A stretch of 64,000 nucleotides of DNA. Origin: Mercenaria mercenaria. Its lineage: Eukaryota > Mollusca > Bivalvia > Venerida > Veneridae. Below the pieces are notes generated by a model. That model searched no databases. It saw only the letters and a list, made by a program, of their open reading frames with translations, and had not been told where the DNA came from. The DNA lies in the NCBI RefSeq assembly GCF_021730395.1, contig NC_069378.1:43475001-43539000 (forward strand). The letters are read 5' to 3'. The position numbers and the translations under genes were made by a program. This document shows, piece after piece, positions 1 through 12,015 of this stretch; within the stretch, counting starts at the first letter, position 1, and every line of letters begins with the position of its first letter.

Positions 1-775
1 ACATTCGAATCAAAAACGACATTGGACATTCGATACCAGAACGACATTGGACATTTGATTTCAGAACGACATAGGACGTTCGAACCCAGAACGACACTGG
101 ACATTCGAACCCAGAACGACATTGGACATTCGAAACTAAACCTACATTAGACTTTCGAACACAGAACGACATTGGACATTCGAATCAAAAACGACATTAG
201 ACATTGATACCAGAACGACATTGGACATTTGATTCCAGAACGACATAGGACGTTCGAACCCAGTACGACATTGGACATTCGAATCCAAAACGACATTGGA
301 CATTCGATTTCAGAATGACATTGGACATTCGAACCTAGAACGACATTGGATATTCGAACCAAGAACGACATTGGACATTCGAACCTCGAACGATATTAAA
401 CATTAGATTTTAGAACGACATTGGACATTCAAACCCAGTATTGAATGTCCAATGTCGTTTTGGGTTCGAATGTCCAGTGTTGTTCTAGTTTTGAATGTCC
501 AATGTCGTTCGGAAACTGAACGTCCAATGTCGTTCTGGGTTTGAATGACCAATGTTGTTCTGAAATCGAATGTCCAATGTTGTTCTGTGTTCGAATGTCC
601 AATGTCGTTCTGGTTCCGAATGTCCAATATCGTTCTTGGTTCAAATGTCCAATGTCGTTCTTGGTTTGAATGTCCAATGTCGTTCTGGTTTCGAATGTCC
701 AATTTCGTCCAATGTCGTTATGAAATCGAATGTCCAATGTCGTTCTGAAATCAAATGTTCAATGTCGAATGTCGA
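1..775. repeat. Foldback array of a 25-bp satellite
   Basis: A 25-bp unit of the form 'attcgaacccagaacgacat' plus 'tggac' repeats about 17 times up to roughly position 437. The same unit then continues in reverse complement ('tgtccaatgtcgttctgggt') to about 775. The whole is one large palindrome whose arms are tandem repeats, the layout of foldback transposons. The left end lies outside the window. Long open frames here are only by-products of the 25-bp period. Confidence 0.85.
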
Positions 776-2222
776 ACTTCTCCTCAACTTCACACACTTT
801 CTATTTAAAATGATATCAAAAGATTTAAAAACGTCACGATCATTTAATTAACTGCGTGGTCATGTCAAAGTCTTCGAAATTGACAAAGCTTTCATTTGAC
901 AATGTCACCGTGATCTTTAAGAAATCGGACAAGTAACGTTTGATATAGGATTGGGTCCAATTTCTTAAAGGTATGATCAGAAATTTTAAATGTAATTCAG
1001 TGAGTTCTGCAATGTACAACAGGCAACATATCTGTTTGTGGACAAAGATTGTGATGACGAATTTTGCAGTGGGTGTCGTATCAGGTTCATTGTCATTAAG
1101 GATTATCCTAACATTGATTTAGACCACAACCATAAAGGCAAAAGTCGCTACTTAAATTTCATGTGCATCTTCGTAGAGAAATATGGCGATATTTGGTGGT
1201 GCCGTTCCGGGCTGTGTTGTTGGCTACATCTCAGATCTTGGGACCCAGATTTTCCGTTTGCAGTTGATGGTCCAAGTTATTAAAACGCTACCATTTTTGA
1301 TATATTGTTACCGATACCTTCCTCTATACTTTTACAGAACGTTATCAGGTCAGGTGTATTCTTCTAAAACAAACGTTTTTCAGAGGTATCTATGAACTTT
1401 ATTACAAAGAATAACATTCAGAACCTCCAAAACAATTTAAAAAATTGATCTGATGTAAAAAAAAAAAAAAAAGATAAAAGAGTCATGTATAAATCACTGA
1501 GCGACTGGCCTGTAGTTTCCACTTGGACACTGAAATATAGAAAAAAGTTGTATTAGTTTATGTTGCATGAATAAATACCTAAATAAAGAAAACGCAATAA
1601 ATTCACACGCATGCGTATTTAGGCGACGGCCGACGACTCGTCAAGGTATATGATTTTACAGAGAAGACATTTTTACTCCAGAATATTCCATGCAATGGTT
1701 TATAGAATTTAAGATATTTTACATATTTATTAACCCTATTCATTCATAAAGATTGTACTTTACAAAAGTCCTTCAATATGATGAAAAAGTAAACAGGACC
1801 AGAGTGGGAAGGCCGAAATGTCTTAATCCGAAATGTCAAAGGGCCGAAGTGGAACAGGGGCCGTAAAATGAACGTATACCATACTCATACTTCAGTATTA
1901 TCCGAAAAAGTGAGAGTTCAAATCCATGACGCCTTGTTTTGTAGTCCGACGACCACAGATCCACTTGATTATTGAACCTTCACGTGGACGTACATCACGT
2001 GCACGTTTCTTCATACATATTGTGTATAAAGTAGACACTTACATAATAAACAGCTTATTGCAGGTCATCATCAACAACATTTCCGCAAACAACTTCAAAG
2101 GCATCTGTAAAAACAATGTTACATGTGATATAGCCTTACTCAATATTGGCTTATCGGGATGATCTAATATTTTATAGTTGTCATATCTCTCCTGTGACGG
2201 AGACAGCGACAGTAAAAAGTTA
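776..2222. other. No gene recognised
   Basis: AT-rich sequence with an A-run near 1457 and short open frames only. The stretch just below 2223 would be the 3' untranslated region of the minus-strand gene. I see no exon with paired splice sites and no clear repeat boundary. Confidence 0.5.
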
Positions 2223-4795
2223 TCACGCTGTCGCGAAACGTCCTATTATTTGGACTACACGTGAAAGAACTATAGTTTGACTAAAATCCTGAAATACTGA
2301 AATAATCAAAATCATTATGAGATCTATTGGAAGCTCTAACGTAAACAAACAAAATAATAGCAAAACTTTATTTGGATAAGTGACCATAAAAGACCAGAAA
2401 TATAGTACAACACTGAGTAAATACGGAGAATTTTTACAACTGCAGCACATCACATCAGGCTGCTGTTTTGATATTAAATTAAATCTGTATGACGATCTTT
2501 GGAAGTGCTAGTACAGTCAAACTTCGTAGTGTCATTCTTAGCCATAGGCCCGTAGACAATTGAGAAAACTTAAAAATATATAATATGCAAGCACGTGATT
2601 CGTAGACTCACCTCTAGGCTCGTTGACAGTCTTAGACCTGGCATTACAAATGGCCGAGTGGTTGATGTCGGCTTCTATTAGTATATTCGTCAAACTCTCA
2701 GTCACTGCTGTGTCAGCCATTTCTAATAAACAAAATCAAATTCTTCACAAACAAATAGGATAGGCTTATGAAGTCTAAATTTCCGATTATATCCCTTTAA
2801 GAGGTCTAACTTCAAACATTTGATCGAACGTTTTCTTTTTAAATCCCCGAAAACATGATAGATAATATTCAATTATGCAGTTTGACAGTTCTCGATCACC
2901 TACGAACAGAAGGTCCACTTAGTCTAAACATTTACGATTAAAAATAACATATTTATGTGAGTACATTTATGTACATACGGCTTATAATGCTTGAAGACAA
3001 TGACACATTGTCGTCTGCGACATTTTCCATGACGACGACTGTGTTGCTAAGCGACGTCTGCTTCAGCGCGTCTGCAGCACTGTGTATAATGCTGGACACG
3101 TACTCGCCAACTGTAGGGACGTAGAAAGTTATATTAAATTTATATTGATGGTATGTTAGATAAAAAAAACACTAATTGATACACGTCTGTTTATTCTATA
3201 ATAAGAAAACATTACTACTGTAAAATGCAGTTCGAATCATGTTTGTAGACATGTAGACATGTAATATGTAAAAAAAGCGAAATGCTAATGTTTACTACTA
3301 CAGGAAGTATATTGTAAAGTTTTCAAAACAATAAGTCCCCGACTGAAAGAGGCATGCCAACAGATAAATGTACGGATTTTTTTAGATACAACGGAAAGCA
3401 AGTTAGAAATGGTACTGATTAAAAGCTACAACAAAAGTAACTAACGATTGATATCAACAATTATCAAACTGACTGCAACAATTATCAAACTGACTGAAAG
3501 CGATGTCTGATATATTCAGAAAAGAATATGTCATTGATTTTATTTGCCATCGTTTATGTTTATTTCAGTTGAAAGAATCACCTAGTTTGTCAAAGTCTTT
3601 GTCAGCGTCTGCAGTTAGTGCATGTTCTTCAATGACATCTGGGTTGTCTGTGAAATAGAGCAGTTTGTGAAAAAAATGAAGAGAAAAGTTTTTTTTCATT
3701 TATATGATGAGAGCAACGGAAGAAATAGACAGTTTTGAATTTGCATATTCAGGAAAACAGAAAAACAAGTTTTGAATTTGCATTTTAGAAACAATTAGAA
3801 AAAACAAGTTTTAACCTTACATGTTGGGAGAAAAAACAAGACAGTAACACTTACACTCATGTATTTACATTTACAACAGATATTCCTTTCTTTCTGAACT
3901 TTTTGTTTCGCTGACAGAAAAAAAGGTATTGTTTTATTTCTAATGATTTAGTAACAGATGAACTGTCGACCTGTAGAACAATATACATGTAAGAGTAAGT
4001 TTACATGTATAGAAAAATACAAAAAAGAACAGTCAATGGGGAAATAATCACTAGCTCTTAGCATGCAATGTTCAGCCATCAGATGAAAATGTATAGATTA
4101 ACTGGGAAAAGACATGACTTAGTACCTGACGTTAGTCTGTGTTCAGACCCTGTGTTTTGTTCACAGGAGATAACTCCTGAGGCTGAGGCTATTCAAATTT
4201 TGCATAATCATGTCCCTTTTCTTCTCAAAACACTGGGTAATCAGAGCCAAGACTGATGAAGTCAGAATATATAGCAGAATTAGTTTTTTCTAAAAAAAAA
4301 GGTTATCTGGTCGATAGCCAGACTACCAAACATTCAATTAGGACCTACATACATAAAGTCAAGTAAAGTTGCTATCATAAAGGAAAAGTAAGATTTTCAC
4401 GATTACAACCTGCCTTAGACGGCCACTTGTTAGAGCGGGAAAACGCATCCACTTCCCGCAGGTCGGTTGCTGTCTTATAAATGCTTAATTGTGTTAAAAA
4501 TTTGGATGCATGGATTTTAACATTAAAAATTTGTACATGCTGTTTATATCAAATGACTGCTTTACAAGGGTGGCCACCGACTGAGTTTGACTAATTCCAC
4601 TGCATTATTGAATTAACAAACCTTTTTGAACTGTCATAGCAGCCTGGTTTAGTGGCACTATTTTGTTTGACTTGTAAGGCGTTTTACTGATGACTATGTC
4701 ACTGGTTCCTGTTTCATTCAAAACGGTGGCTGGATCTACAGTTTGGCCTCTTCTGGCGTAAAACCTTGCCGGAAGCGGTTTCTGAACCTTGCCCA
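2223..4795 (-). CDS. Unrecognised five-exon gene, C-terminal part; possible PKA-anchoring helix
   Basis: Five minus-strand exons join in one frame, all at phase-1 junctions: 4795-4622, 3647-3582, 3110-2979, 2722-2612 and 2296-2223 (stop TGA). Each has an AG acceptor, and every internal junction has a GT donor; exon lengths fit exactly (174, 66, 132, 111, 74). The first visible exon is entered at phase 1, so at least one N-terminal exon is missing and I could not place it. The product is soluble, at least 185 residues, without a signal peptide or membrane span in this part. It opens with a basic proline-containing segment (KPLPARFYARRG), then an acidic linker, then helices. The helix EYVSSIIHSAADAL fits the spacing of hydrophobic residues in A-kinase anchoring helices. 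I do not recognise the family; a cilium or sperm-tail role is only a guess from the upstream motifs. Confidence 0.7.
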
Positions 4796-4942
4796 CTGCA
4801 AAAATAAGAAAGATCGTTGCAATAGAAACAGAAAACAAAGCTATTGAAACACATATTTATTACAACAATAAGACAATATATTAGCTTATATTCATAAACG
4901 CAATATTTTTGTTATCATTTACGGAGGTAGAACTAATATCCA

Positions 4943-4958
4943 CCCCCCCCCCCCCCCC
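4943..4958. repeat. C homopolymer
   Basis: Sixteen consecutive C, followed by a short C-rich stretch and three 'ccaccttaa' type repeats. It lies upstream of the first visible exon of the minus-strand gene. Assembly errors are likely here. Confidence 0.9.
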
Positions 4959-5238
4959 GACCCCCCAACCCAGTGCGTAAACTTAACCACCTTAACCACC
5001 TTAACCACACAAGTTGATAGAAAAATATATATTTATATATTCTCATCAATGTATAATACTGCATTTCAATGAGCATTTTCCAATACTTTAATATTTATTT
5101 AAGTACAGCATCTAAAACAACATCGTAGTACAGATTTTATATAAACCGGTTTGGTGACAGCACATATTTCGTTTTATGTTCAATGGATTGACATTTCTCT
5201 TGTCTATTTGAAATGACAAACAGACGGAGATTTTTTTT

Positions 5239-5270
5239 CATTAAATGAAAAAAAAAAAAAAAAAAAAAAA
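5239..5270. repeat. A homopolymer
   Basis: A run of A of about 25 bases with few breaks; a comparable T-rich run lies at 6051-6087. Both are simple sequence with no adjacent open frame that could mark a retrocopy. Confidence 0.7.
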
Positions 5271-5589
5271 AGTATAATAACACTTTATCACGTAAAATAA
5301 TATACTTGCGTATCGTCACTATATAACAGTACTATATAAGAAATTATCATTAATTTATAGACGAGCAATTGAAATATAATGGTAGATCTATCTATTTCTA
5401 TTTTATTTCTGTTTTTCCATTCGTTTTTTTTTTAATCATTTAAAATAATTTTAACATACCCGCTCATTGCATGATCTTTTAAGGCTGATAAGCCACGCGA
5501 AACAGCCAGAACTTTCTTTTGCCATTATTTTTCCATAATGAAATAATAAAATAGCAGTTGAAGATGTCTGTTTCTTGATGTGATGTGGC

Positions 5590-5633
5590 GTTGCTATAGA
5601 GCGACGTCAACCATTTCGATGACGTCATGACGT
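5590..5633. promoter_or_regulatory. CRE cluster with X-box-like palindrome
   Basis: A full palindromic CRE (TGACGTCA) lies at 5620-5627, overlapped by a second TGACGTCG and with a half site at 5603. Next to it, 5590-5605 reads GTTGCTATAGAGCGAC, an imperfect inverted repeat resembling RFX X-boxes. It is about 0.8 kb upstream of the first visible exon of the minus-strand gene, so it may be its promoter. The assignment is inferred from position and motifs only. Confidence 0.4.
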
Positions 5634-5699
5634 CGCTCGTATTAGATATAACGGTAAAAACAGAACATATACGAGTGTAAAATAGCAACTGGATACATT

Positions 5700-6396
5700 A
5701 CTATGATGTCAACTTTAGTTTAAGACTGGAATCTGTACACGTATAATAGATATATAGGTTTTAAAAATACATTTATACTTTAAGATTTCCTTTGCAGTCA
5801 AGACTGTTTTATGGATGAAAAGCGCGCCTTCAAGAGTCGTGAATAAGGTAATCATATGCTTAGGAATGAGGCTGTGTTTTGCCCATTCTGATTCGTCAGT
5901 AATAGGGAATCGATCTTACCGGTTTTCGACGCGAAGCGACGAAATTCAGGATCGATCCCTTTACGGTAACATGGAAAATACCAAATGAGATATCTAATAT
6001 CCAGTTAAAATTGTGTACTTCCGGCACGTGCAAAGAGCGTCTGACTTCGTTCTTTTTTTTTTTTTCTTTTTTCTTTTTTTTTTTTTTAAAGAAAACGCTT
6101 TTTCCTTGTGCCTTATAAGCGTCCGCATATCTTTTCCGAATCGCAACGTCTTGCACATCAGTACAAACATGGGCATTCGGGTCGATTCCCGATTGAGGCA
6201 GTGCCTTATTTCATATCATAAACAAACATAAATGATGCTTTTCGAAACTGAACCTTGTAAGAGCGTTTAATGTAATTTATCACACATTTGACAATATTTG
6301 CTACATTTAATGTGTATTGAAAACAAGTTTCATCAAACGGTTTTCTGATGTAAACAGGTACGGAATTCCGTTAGGGCCATCGCCTTTGAATGTGTT
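5700..6396. other. No gene recognised
   Basis: Short open frames only, several of them built on the T-run at 6051-6087. I see no splice-bounded exon. Confidence 0.4.
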
Positions 6397-6672
6397 GATC
6401 TGAAACGCGATACTCAATAGTACGATGACAAAAAACGCGAAATCACGAATCTACATACGATAACGTAAACGCGACAACACGATGACGATAACGCGATACT
6501 GTGATAACAAAAACGCGATTATACGTAAGTACGATGATGATAATGGGTTTTCAGCATATCGCGTTTTTTTCTATCGTTGTATCGATTTCGCAATTTCATT
6601 ATCGTACTGTCGCGTTATCATTATCGTACTGACGCGTTATCATCATCGTACTGTCGGGTTATCATCACTCTC
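6397..6672. repeat. Foldback array of simple 'acgcgat/acgatgat' repeats
   Basis: The left half is a degenerate array of 'acgcgat', 'acgatga' and 'gataacgcga' words. The right half carries their complement ('atcgcgtt', 'tatcgtactgtcgcgttatc'). The centre is near 6552. This is the same plan as the larger foldback elements in this window, with a different, shorter unit. Confidence 0.65.
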
Positions 6673-7147
6673 ATGTGGCAACTTTGTAGTTAAATGCCCA
6701 CTTGTCTGCCAGTTATCTATGGTTGTGACTAAAATCAGATCTGGTGCGCCTGTGATATATTACAGACTCCGGTATATACCAGATTCAAGCGATTTGAATT
6801 TTTTAATTTTTAATGTATATATTTTGTAACCATGTAATCCTAACCCTAACCTTTAGTCAGTATATTATACATAATATACATTAAAAGCGCGAGGACATGT
6901 AAAATTTGAGTATTTTTGCCGTGCGCTCCGATGATAATGATTTTGTTATTTGCGCAGAACGACTGCACCAGATCTGTAATGTGAAACATCGTTTCTCTAT
7001 ATACTTGAACACCATAGATCTGAGAAACTAGAAACGTGTTCCTCGGAACATTTGGAACACTTGTGTTGCCTTCATTCAAACAGCTGTCATAAAAGGGTCA
7101 TATCCAAGGTTCACACCTTTGACATAAGTGACCTTGACCTTCAGCCA

Positions 7148-7520
7148 GCATGGTTTGCTTGTGGGTTCTACATATAGCCTTCAGGACGGGAGCATATCAC
7201 CCAAGTTTCATAGTAATCACTTCAAGAGTTTATGAGAAAAAGAGTATACATGAAATCAAAAGTTTCAAACCTTTTGACCTTCACTTATGACCTTGACTCT
7301 GAGCGCCCGTAGTCGGCGCACAAGTTCTGCACTTTGTCTTGGGGTTCTACATATAGCCTTCAGGACGGGAGCATATCACCCAAGTTTCATAGTAATCCCT
7401 TCAAGGGTTTATGAGAAAAAGAGTATACATGAAATCAAAAGTTTCAAACCTTTTGACCTTCACTTATGACCTTGACCCTGAGCGCCCGTAGTCGGCGCAC
7501 AAGTTCTGCACTTTGTCTTG
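7148..7520. repeat. Two-copy ~187-bp tandem repeat
   Basis: The block starting 'gggttctacatatagccttc' (7154) recurs at 7341 with very few differences, each copy ending with 'gcacaagttctgcactttgtc'. The units carry several TGACCTT words, resembling nuclear receptor half sites, which is likely chance. A shortened third piece lies at 7100-7150. Confidence 0.8.
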
Positions 7521-7913
7521 GGAAGGGGAACATTTCGTTATTTTGTTGGAACTAATTTCGCTCTTGAAAAAACATGATTGGATATTCTTGTTTCGGTTTA
7601 TGGAAGCCAATGCACGCCATAATTATACAACGGAAATCTATGGCTGACAAATCGTGCTCTCTAAACCTGGAGAAGTTAGTCCGTCCGCTACGCTAAGCTG
7701 GTCCACTGCAGAACTGTGTGTTGATAAGTGTGTTCTTATTGTGTATATTTTGTTTTCATTTTTTAAGTATATGTACTATGTAAGCAACCTAGAGCTATGG
7801 TTACTGTACACTGCATTTAATCCCCATATCATCTGTTTCTCTGAAGTTCTGGTAAAATGACTATTAATATCAAGAGAAAATAAAAGCAAGCAAGGTAGTT
7901 AAAGTTCTTTTAA

Positions 7914-9253
7914 AGACCCACCACAGAATATTCTTTTGTGTTTTCATGATGTTAATGACTTTTATGATGACCCACATTAGGCCAAGACAATTTGGTTTTT
8001 TTTTATAAACATTTTATTGAATTAATGTTGCAATATGAACAGTAACTTATATAATTAGTTAAGATTTTTTCCACACTTGTTTCTACAGTGTAAGATAAAT
8101 AACTATGTTTTTAAAACTATATTGAAAACAGACTGATTATGAAGTTGCAAAAACATTAATTCAGGAAGCGCCGAAAGTGTCCACCTGTCGCCTTGACGTA
8201 TAGCTATATTTGCTCGACTATTCAAAGAATAGTCTAGCTATTCTACTCACCCAGGCGTCGGCGTCACACCTTGGTTAAAGTTTTGCATTCAAGTACTTAT
8301 GGCTATCATTTAAAGACATATAGCTTAAAACTTACTTGTTCCATTCCTAGGGCATTTACCAACCTCACTGGGTCAAGGTGGCTATAAATGTGCATATCCT
8401 ACTCAATGCCAAATAAATTCTGTTCTGTTCTGTTTTCTAGATCAATTATCAACCTCACTGGGTCAAATCCCTTAACTCTGACATGTATTTTAGGAAAATT
8501 ATGCCCCCTTTTGGACTTTATATTAAAGTTCGGTAAAGAAATCCTGGTTAAAGTTTTACACGCAAGCTACTATCTCCAGAACTAATGCAGATATTGAATT
8601 GAAACTTCACATGTGTCTTCGGGGTTATAAAACTAGTTGGTAGCATCAAGTCCCATAACTCCGACCTGCATTTGGCCAAATTATGCCCCTTTTAGGCTTA
8701 TAAAATCCTGGTTAAAGTTTTGCGTGCAAGTACATACAGCTATTAAAAGGCATTCGATTTGAAACTTTTATCTTTTATTTTTCTAGATCAATTACCAACC
8801 TCACTGGGTCAAGACCCGTAACTCTGACATGCAAATTTTGCCTCCTTTTGGAAATTCTGGTTAAAGTTTTGCGTGCAAGTTACTTTCTGAAGAACAAATG
8901 CAGATATTAAACTGAAACTTCACATGTGCCTTCAGGGTTATAAAACTAGTTGATTGCATCAATGCCCATAATTCTGACCTGCATTTTGGTTAAATTAGGT
9001 CCCCTTTTGAACTTAGAACTTCTGGTTCAAGTTTTGCATGCAAGATACTATCCCCAAAACTAATGCAGATACTGGATTGAAACTCTATAGATATTTTAAC
9101 ATTTAGTGTAATATTTTCCCGATTCTGTGACAATACTTCGATTAAATGAGCACTGGCTGTCTTAAGGACAGTTCTTGTTTTATCATCGGAATGCTTTTCA
9201 TGAAGTTTATGTATGTGGGACGAAAACAGAAGTCACTTAGTTGTGGTGGGTCT
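7914..9253. mobile_element. TIR element flanked by TTAA, carrying a nested repeat
   Basis: The ends are AGACCCACCACA (7914) and its exact complement TGTGGTGGGTCT (ending 9253), each flanked by TTAA (7910-7913 and 9254-9257). TTAA target sites are typical of piggyBac and Kolobok superfamilies. No transposase frame is present, so it is non-autonomous, and most of its length is a second repeat (8210-9178) inserted in it. Two relatives lie at 31.3-32.8 kb. Confidence 0.75.
8210..9178 (-). mobile_element. Hairpin-ended non-autonomous repeat, nested copy
   Basis: In reverse orientation it runs from 'aacaagaactgtccttaaga' type sequence near 9178 to 'gaatagtcgag' near 8215. Inside, 'tggttaaagttttgc' and 'aacctcactgggtcaag' recur four to five times at irregular spacing. 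The same two ends bound the elements at 10952 and 12104. There is no coding capacity. Confidence 0.6.
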
Positions 9254-9257
9254 TTAA

Positions 9258-10130
9258 ACTGCACTCTCTCCCCTACTGCCGTACGTCTTTGTTAGCAGTT
9301 AATTATTTTCTGCGCTCGAGTTATGCCCCGGACAAGTAAACTGCATTAAGCGAAATACGTAACAAAAGCCATTTCGAGTGCCCGAAGGCTTGTTAGTATG
9401 TTCTTCTTGTATTCTTGTTGAAATTCATGCAAGAGTTATGGAACTCTATGCATTTACCGGATAGACAAGAAGTTCTTACGTAATGTATACAATGGTTAAA
9501 GAGCTTGTACTCTGGAAAAACGATGAACAACTCTTAAGGGGTATACGTTTAGAAATAGTGCAGGTACTGACACATGTTGTTCAACAAATGTACGTTGTCG
9601 GAGAAAGTACGGAAAGTTTCAGTTAAGTGTTCTAAGGAATGCAGATACATGTAAAGAAAATATTGGTCTTTATAAAAAAAAGTTAAAAAGTGGCATAAAT
9701 CTGGAAATATTGCATTTAGAGTAACACAACCTGTCATACTAATGAACATTGTCAAAGAGCAGTACAGCAAGTTTGGATTGGATATTGATCTTCGAAAAGA
9801 ACTAAACCAACATCAAGTAAAGGCCGAGATGAATGCAATAGCTGTTCTTCGTTCTTATAAAAGTCTAGCTAGAAATGTTATCAAGTTGCTGTACCTTCTC
9901 TTATATCATCTTTGTGATGTTTTGAAAATCTTATTTTTCTGGGAGTTCTCTGGACATACCTGTTCCCATTTATCAAATAAAGGGAGATAATGATTGTCAC
10001 CGCTTAGTTTCAAATGCTCCATACAAATGCACATACGCATGTAAGGAAACCAAATATTATATCGGTATGGAAATGGGGAGATCGATACCAGTACAATGAA
10101 ATATGGCTATAAAAACAAATGCATTATAGT
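9258..10130. other. No gene recognised
   Basis: An 82-codon frame at 9742-9990 (+) has no supporting splice sites or recognisable domain. Otherwise unremarkable AT-rich sequence downstream of the clusterin-like gene. Confidence 0.4.
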
Positions 10131-10138
10131 CACAAACA

Positions 10139-10144
10139 TTTATT
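10139..10144 (-). terminator. Polyadenylation signal of the clusterin-like gene
   Basis: AATAAA on the minus strand, 260 bp past the stop codon, in the context 'attaataaatgttt'. The same context follows the stop of the plus-strand paralogue (33618-33623), so the two 3' untranslated regions are homologous. Confidence 0.7.
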
Positions 10145-10403
10145 AATACAAAACAAATAATTAACAATATCAAAAACTAAACAAGAACTAAACATTCAGA
10201 TGGTTTTGTTGGTGTTCGATTTTTTTAAGTTGCACGAGTCAGTTGTTGGTTGTTCAGACAGATAAATTTCGTGCTAAAACTGCTTACGATTGTTATTAAC
10301 CTAAACCAACTGCACGTATTCATCCAAAAATCTAATGTACTAATTCACACCAAACATTACTTTTACGAATAATGTAAATCACTAGGACGTTCAATTTCAA
10401 TAT

Positions 10404-12015
10404 TTAAATGTTCCACTTTTCAATCAGTTCCTGTGCTATCTCGTCGGCGGTGGTTTGCGGTGATTGCATCTTGTACCTGTAGCTACTTGGGTACCTAACC
10501 ACGCCATTGGGAGTTTTTGCAGTGACGTAAACTCCTCCCACACTGAAGTCGGTAAAGCTGAAGTCAGACTGGTCGAATTCGATCTGTAAATGAAAAACAA
10601 AAACAGTTTCAGTATTTGCAATACTAAGACTCAGTATTATTTAGGTTTTGAAAAATAAAAAAACGCTATAAAAATTATCCTTCTCCGCAATGCAGGATAA
10701 GAGTTGGTTGAAAATACTTTTTAAGTAAGAGCATAGCCTTGCACCGTAGCACTTGTATTCGAAAATATTTAGCAAACATTATATTAGTCTTTGTGCTAGA
10801 AGTTCAAAGTAAAATTCTAAAACGATTTGTACCGTATTTGTGCTCCGCATCTTTTATTTTTATTTCACTTGATCGATTTCGTTTTCTATTTAAACACTAA
10901 CACTGCATATGCGACTTAAAGTATCAGAAAGAAATGGCAGCGGAATGAAAACAAGAGCTGTCGGAGGACAGCAGCGTTCGAATATTCTGCCTAGTCTCTA
11001 AAGTAAATTAACTGAATGAATACTAAAGTCGAAAAACTGGTTAATATTTTTCGAAATGCATAAAGAGTTACAGAACTTATACCATGCATTTCCGATCGTC
11101 ACAGTGGACAAGTGTTTGTAGTTTCAATCCATTAGTGGGTACTGATATACTAGTTTATATACGAAAAAAAAAAACTAAACAAGGAGCATAATTTTGTAAA
11201 GAAAATAAAAAAAGGAGCTGCGTTCAATAAACGCTTGATGCCCCCACTGGCATCCTTGCCGATACATTTTGCACCTAAGTCCAAAACGAGGTCAAGGTCA
11301 AGGTCAAACTGAGGTCAGGTGATGTTTGAAGATGAGGAATGGTCACAGTTTACATCTGTATTAGTATCAATTCATTCTTATAAGTGGTATTGATGCTAGA
11401 CGAAACGGTCCCATTTGGTTAACCAAGAGATGGCCAATATAAAGCAACCCAAGTCCAAAATGAGGTCAAAGTCCAGATCAAACTGAGGTCAGGTTATGTC
11501 TGAAGATGAGGAATGGTCACAGGTTACATCTGCATTAGTATCAAGTCATTCTAGTAAGGGGTATTGATGCTAGACGAAACGGTCCCATTTGGTTAACCGC
11601 GTACGGGCGGACGGACGGACGAACGAACGGACGGATGAACAGGACATCACTATATGCCTACCGCATCAGTAGAAGAGTTATAAAACTGCAAGTCAGTTCA
11701 TTACAGTAAAAAAGTGAAGTTTCAATCAATTGCCAGATGTTGGTACTGAGATACATACTTACACGTCGACACAGGCTCCCGACAAATAAGCGAGTGTAAT
11801 AGCTCTACATATTCTTCGAATAGTCGAGCTAAAAGTGTACCGAAAGGAAACACTTTAACATCCAAAAATTACGTACTTAGTATTTCTGAAACTTACCTTG
11901 GATACGATAGGTGTTGTTCCTTGTAGGGGGTTTCCATTGGCATTGAAGAGCGCCTGCATGTTGGTCATCACCTCCGACATTGCTGCTTGGTCAAGTAAGA
12001 TCTGATCACCACACA
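10404..12015 (-). CDS. Exons 8 and 9 of clusterin-like gene: C-terminal domain
   Basis: Exon 8 (12015-11897) encodes the last cysteine and a helix; exon 9 (10583-10404) encodes a beta-type segment (VGGVYVTAKTPNGVVRYP) and a final helix. Clusterin ends in the same order: V-T-x-V-V-V-K-L-F strand, charged turn, TVAEKALQEY helix. Intron 8 (between exons 8 and 9) contains the repeat at 10952-11833. Confidence 0.8.

Noticed and set aside
403-851. Overlapping ~100-codon open frames on both strands
   Set aside because: They are translations of the 25-bp satellite and its inverse; no splice sites or codon pattern support them.
1038-1283. Cysteine-rich 81-codon frame (DEFCSGCRIRF)
   Set aside because: Cysteine spacing fits no zinc-binding or knottin pattern that I know, and there is no supporting exon or signal peptide.
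5450-5700. First coding exon for the minus-strand gene (ATGAGCGG|gtatgtt near 5460)
   Set aside because: The donor leaves two bases, while the next exon must be entered after one base; joining them gives a stop, so the start exon remains unplaced.
7100-7500. Nuclear receptor response elements (TGACCTTGACC words)
   Set aside because: They lie within a tandem repeat that is probably dispersed in the genome, with no adjacent gene.
9742-9990. 82-codon frame with a lysine-rich start and hydrophobic end
   Set aside because: No recognisable domain, no flanking splice sites and ordinary length for chance in this sequence.
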